Origin: JAYZDP01 sp036337765
GTDB taxonomy: Bacteria; Acidobacteriota; Thermoanaerobaculia; Multivoradales; Multivoraceae
Direction of reading: 5' to 3'
DNA: 6,905 nt
Assembly (NCBI GenBank): GCA_036337765.1
Contig: JAYZDP010000057.1
Coordinates: forward strand, 1 to 6,905
Shown one piece after another: positions 6,120 to 6,905 of the stretch. A program made the position numbers and the translations under genes. The notes beneath the pieces are model-generated. The model worked only from the letters and a program-made list of their open reading frames with translations. It did no database searches and had not been told where the DNA came from. Every line of letters begins with the position of its first letter. The stretch's first letter is position 1.

Positions 6120-6773
6120 TCAGGTGACGGGACGGTCGAGGCCGAGCTCGCGGTAGACCCGCGTCAGGTAGGTGCGGGTCTCTCGATAGGGCGGCACTCC
6201 CTGGAAACGATCGACGGTTCCCTCGCCGCTGTTGAACGCGGCGAGCACGCTATCGAGGTCACCATCGAAGCGGCGTGTCAGCCAGCTGAGGTAGCGCACG
6301 CCGGCTTCCAGGTTGCGTTCCGGATCGGCCAGATCCTCGGGCGCCACGCCGAAGCGCTGGGCGGTCTCGGGCATCAGCTGCAGGAGCCCCCTGGCGCCCT
6401 GGACCGAGATCGCGTCGGGGTCGAAGCTCGATTCACATAGAACGATCGCCCGCACCAGTTCGGGATTGAGATCGAAGCGGCGCGCGGTGGCGTGAATGAG
6501 GTGGCCGTAAGGCGAGTCGGGGATCGGGTCGAAATCGTCGTAGCGCAGCGGAAAGTGCGGCCGGGCCAGAGGCGCTGGCAGCACGCCGTCGGCGATCGGT
6601 CGGCGGGCGGTCGGATGCGTGACGCGGCCGCCTGCCGCGAGATGTGTGAGTTGCACATCTGCCGGCGAAGAAGGTGCGGCGTTGCGCTGGGATCCGAGCA
6701 TGGAGAGCTCTCCGCGCAGCGCAAGAGTGCAGAAACCACAGACGCACAGACAGAAAGTAAGAAGACTACGCAT
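6120..6773 (-). CDS. Exported SLT-type lytic transglycosylase
   Basis: This 217-residue protein has a goose-type lysozyme-like SLT domain that would cleave the glycan strands of peptidoglycan, leaving 1,6-anhydro-muramic acid ends. A hydrophobic N-terminus (LLTFCLCVCGFCTLAL, 4-19) with one preceding Arg looks like a signal peptide; its cysteines do not form a standard lipobox, so a soluble periplasmic protein is more likely than a lipoprotein. A low-complexity linker (about 25-85) precedes the SLT domain (about 88-210). The catalytic Glu is E114 in LCESSFDPDAIS, followed by GARGLLQLMPETAQRFGV (126-143), NLEAGVRYLSWL (154-165), AAFNSGEGTV (178-187) and GVPPYRETRTYL (192-203), all in normal family order. 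No LysM or other wall-binding domain is present. The ATG at 6771-6773 lacks a Shine-Dalgarno sequence; an internal ATG at 6699-6701 has one but would remove the signal peptide, so the long form is chosen. The gene converges on the phosphatase gene. Confidence 0.92.
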   Translation of the reverse strand: MRSLLTFCLCVCGFCTLALRGELSMLGSQRNAAPSSPADVQLTHLAAGGRVTHPTARRPIADGVLPAPLARPHFPLRYDDFDPIPDSPYGHLIHATARRFDLNPELVRAIVLCESSFDPDAISVQGARGLLQLMPETAQRFGVAPEDLADPERNLEAGVRYLSWLTRRFDGDLDSVLAAFNSGEGTVDRFQGVPPYRETRTYLTRVYRELGLDRPVT

Positions 6774-6797
6774 GATGGGGTGCTGGGGGGGTGCGGA

Positions 6798-6809
6798 GCG
6801 GACGTCCGC
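6798..6809. repeat. 12-bp perfect palindrome within G-tracts upstream of the transglycosylase
   Basis: GCGGACGTCCGC is a perfect palindrome. On the plus strand it is flanked by runs of four G (6777-6780), seven G (6785-6791) and six G (6810-6815). It lies 25-36 nt upstream of the transglycosylase start codon, so it is either promoter or leader DNA. No known binding site is recognised. Confidence 0.4.
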
Positions 6810-6870
6810 GGGGGGCGCGTGACTCTACCGCAAAGGAGGTGCCGGGTCGCGCCTCGTGGACCGTGATCGC

Positions 6871-6905
6871 TCGTAAACGTTTAGTTTATGCATAGTTAGG
6901 AGTCT
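6871..6905 (-). promoter_or_regulatory. AT-rich patch with two palindromes, possible promoter region of the transglycosylase
   Basis: This stretch is distinctly AT-rich beside its GC-rich surroundings. It contains TAAACGTTTA (6874-6883) and TATGCATA (6887-6894), both perfect palindromes, and on the minus strand a TAAACT box (6883-6888) that could serve as a -10 element for the transglycosylase gene about 110 nt downstream. The matching -35 region would fall outside the window, so this cannot be tested here. A promoter reading rightward out of the window is equally possible. Confidence 0.25.

Noticed and set aside
6832..6841. Strong Shine-Dalgarno-like AAAGGAGGTG on the plus strand (and its complement, resembling the end of 16S rRNA)
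   Set aside because: No start codon lies at a usable distance with an open frame beyond a few codons, and the flanks on the complementary strand do not match the rest of a 16S rRNA 3' end.

Overview
This is a GC-rich bacterial chromosomal window with dense coding and short intergenic gaps. It holds four intact genes I would call confidently, one small probable gene and one decayed gene. The organism cannot be named from this sequence. A two-subunit ferredoxin-dependent 2-oxoacid oxidoreductase, a HAMP/PP2C (SpoIIE-type) membrane phosphatase, a wax ester synthase/DGAT-type remnant and high GC together suggest a Gram-negative environmental lineage, such as Acidobacteriota or Myxococcota. That is inference only. 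No tRNA, rRNA, CRISPR array, insertion sequence or attachment site was found.

Layout. Positions 1-281 (minus strand) hold the broken middle part of a wax ester synthase/diacylglycerol acyltransferase (WS/DGAT). It is readable only across three frames, lacks its N-terminus and runs off the left edge. Positions 288-689 (minus) encode a small DsrE/DsrF-like protein. Positions 744-1778 and 1768-3651 (minus) encode the beta subunit and the fused gamma-alpha subunit of a 2-oxoacid:ferredoxin oxidoreductase (korB, korA). They overlap by 11 nt and are almost certainly translationally coupled. The order of transcription is korA, korB, dsrE-like.

Positions 3652-3960 are a 309-nt divergent intergenic region. 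It contains a plausible korA promoter, a perfect 16-bp palindrome at the predicted korA transcription start, and a perfect 7-bp inverted repeat in the korA leader. Positions 3961-6039 (plus) encode a 692-residue membrane sensor-phosphatase: four membrane segments, a large extracytoplasmic region, HAMP, coiled coil and PP2C/SpoIIE domain. Positions 6120-6773 (minus) encode an exported SLT-type lytic transglycosylase that converges on the phosphatase gene, with a small hairpin between the two stop codons. Positions 6774-6905 contain G-tracts, palindromes and an AT-rich patch upstream of the transglycosylase, with no gene.

How the parts relate. KorAB would interconvert a 2-oxoacid (most likely 2-oxoglutarate) plus CoA with the acyl-CoA and CO2, using a ferredoxin encoded elsewhere. 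The DsrE-like protein is probably co-transcribed and may have a thiol or redox role, but this is unproven. The phosphatase probably starts a partner-switching pathway (dephosphorylation of an anti-sigma-factor antagonist or a similar target), but no partner is encoded here. The transglycosylase is a cell-wall enzyme with no obvious link to the others.
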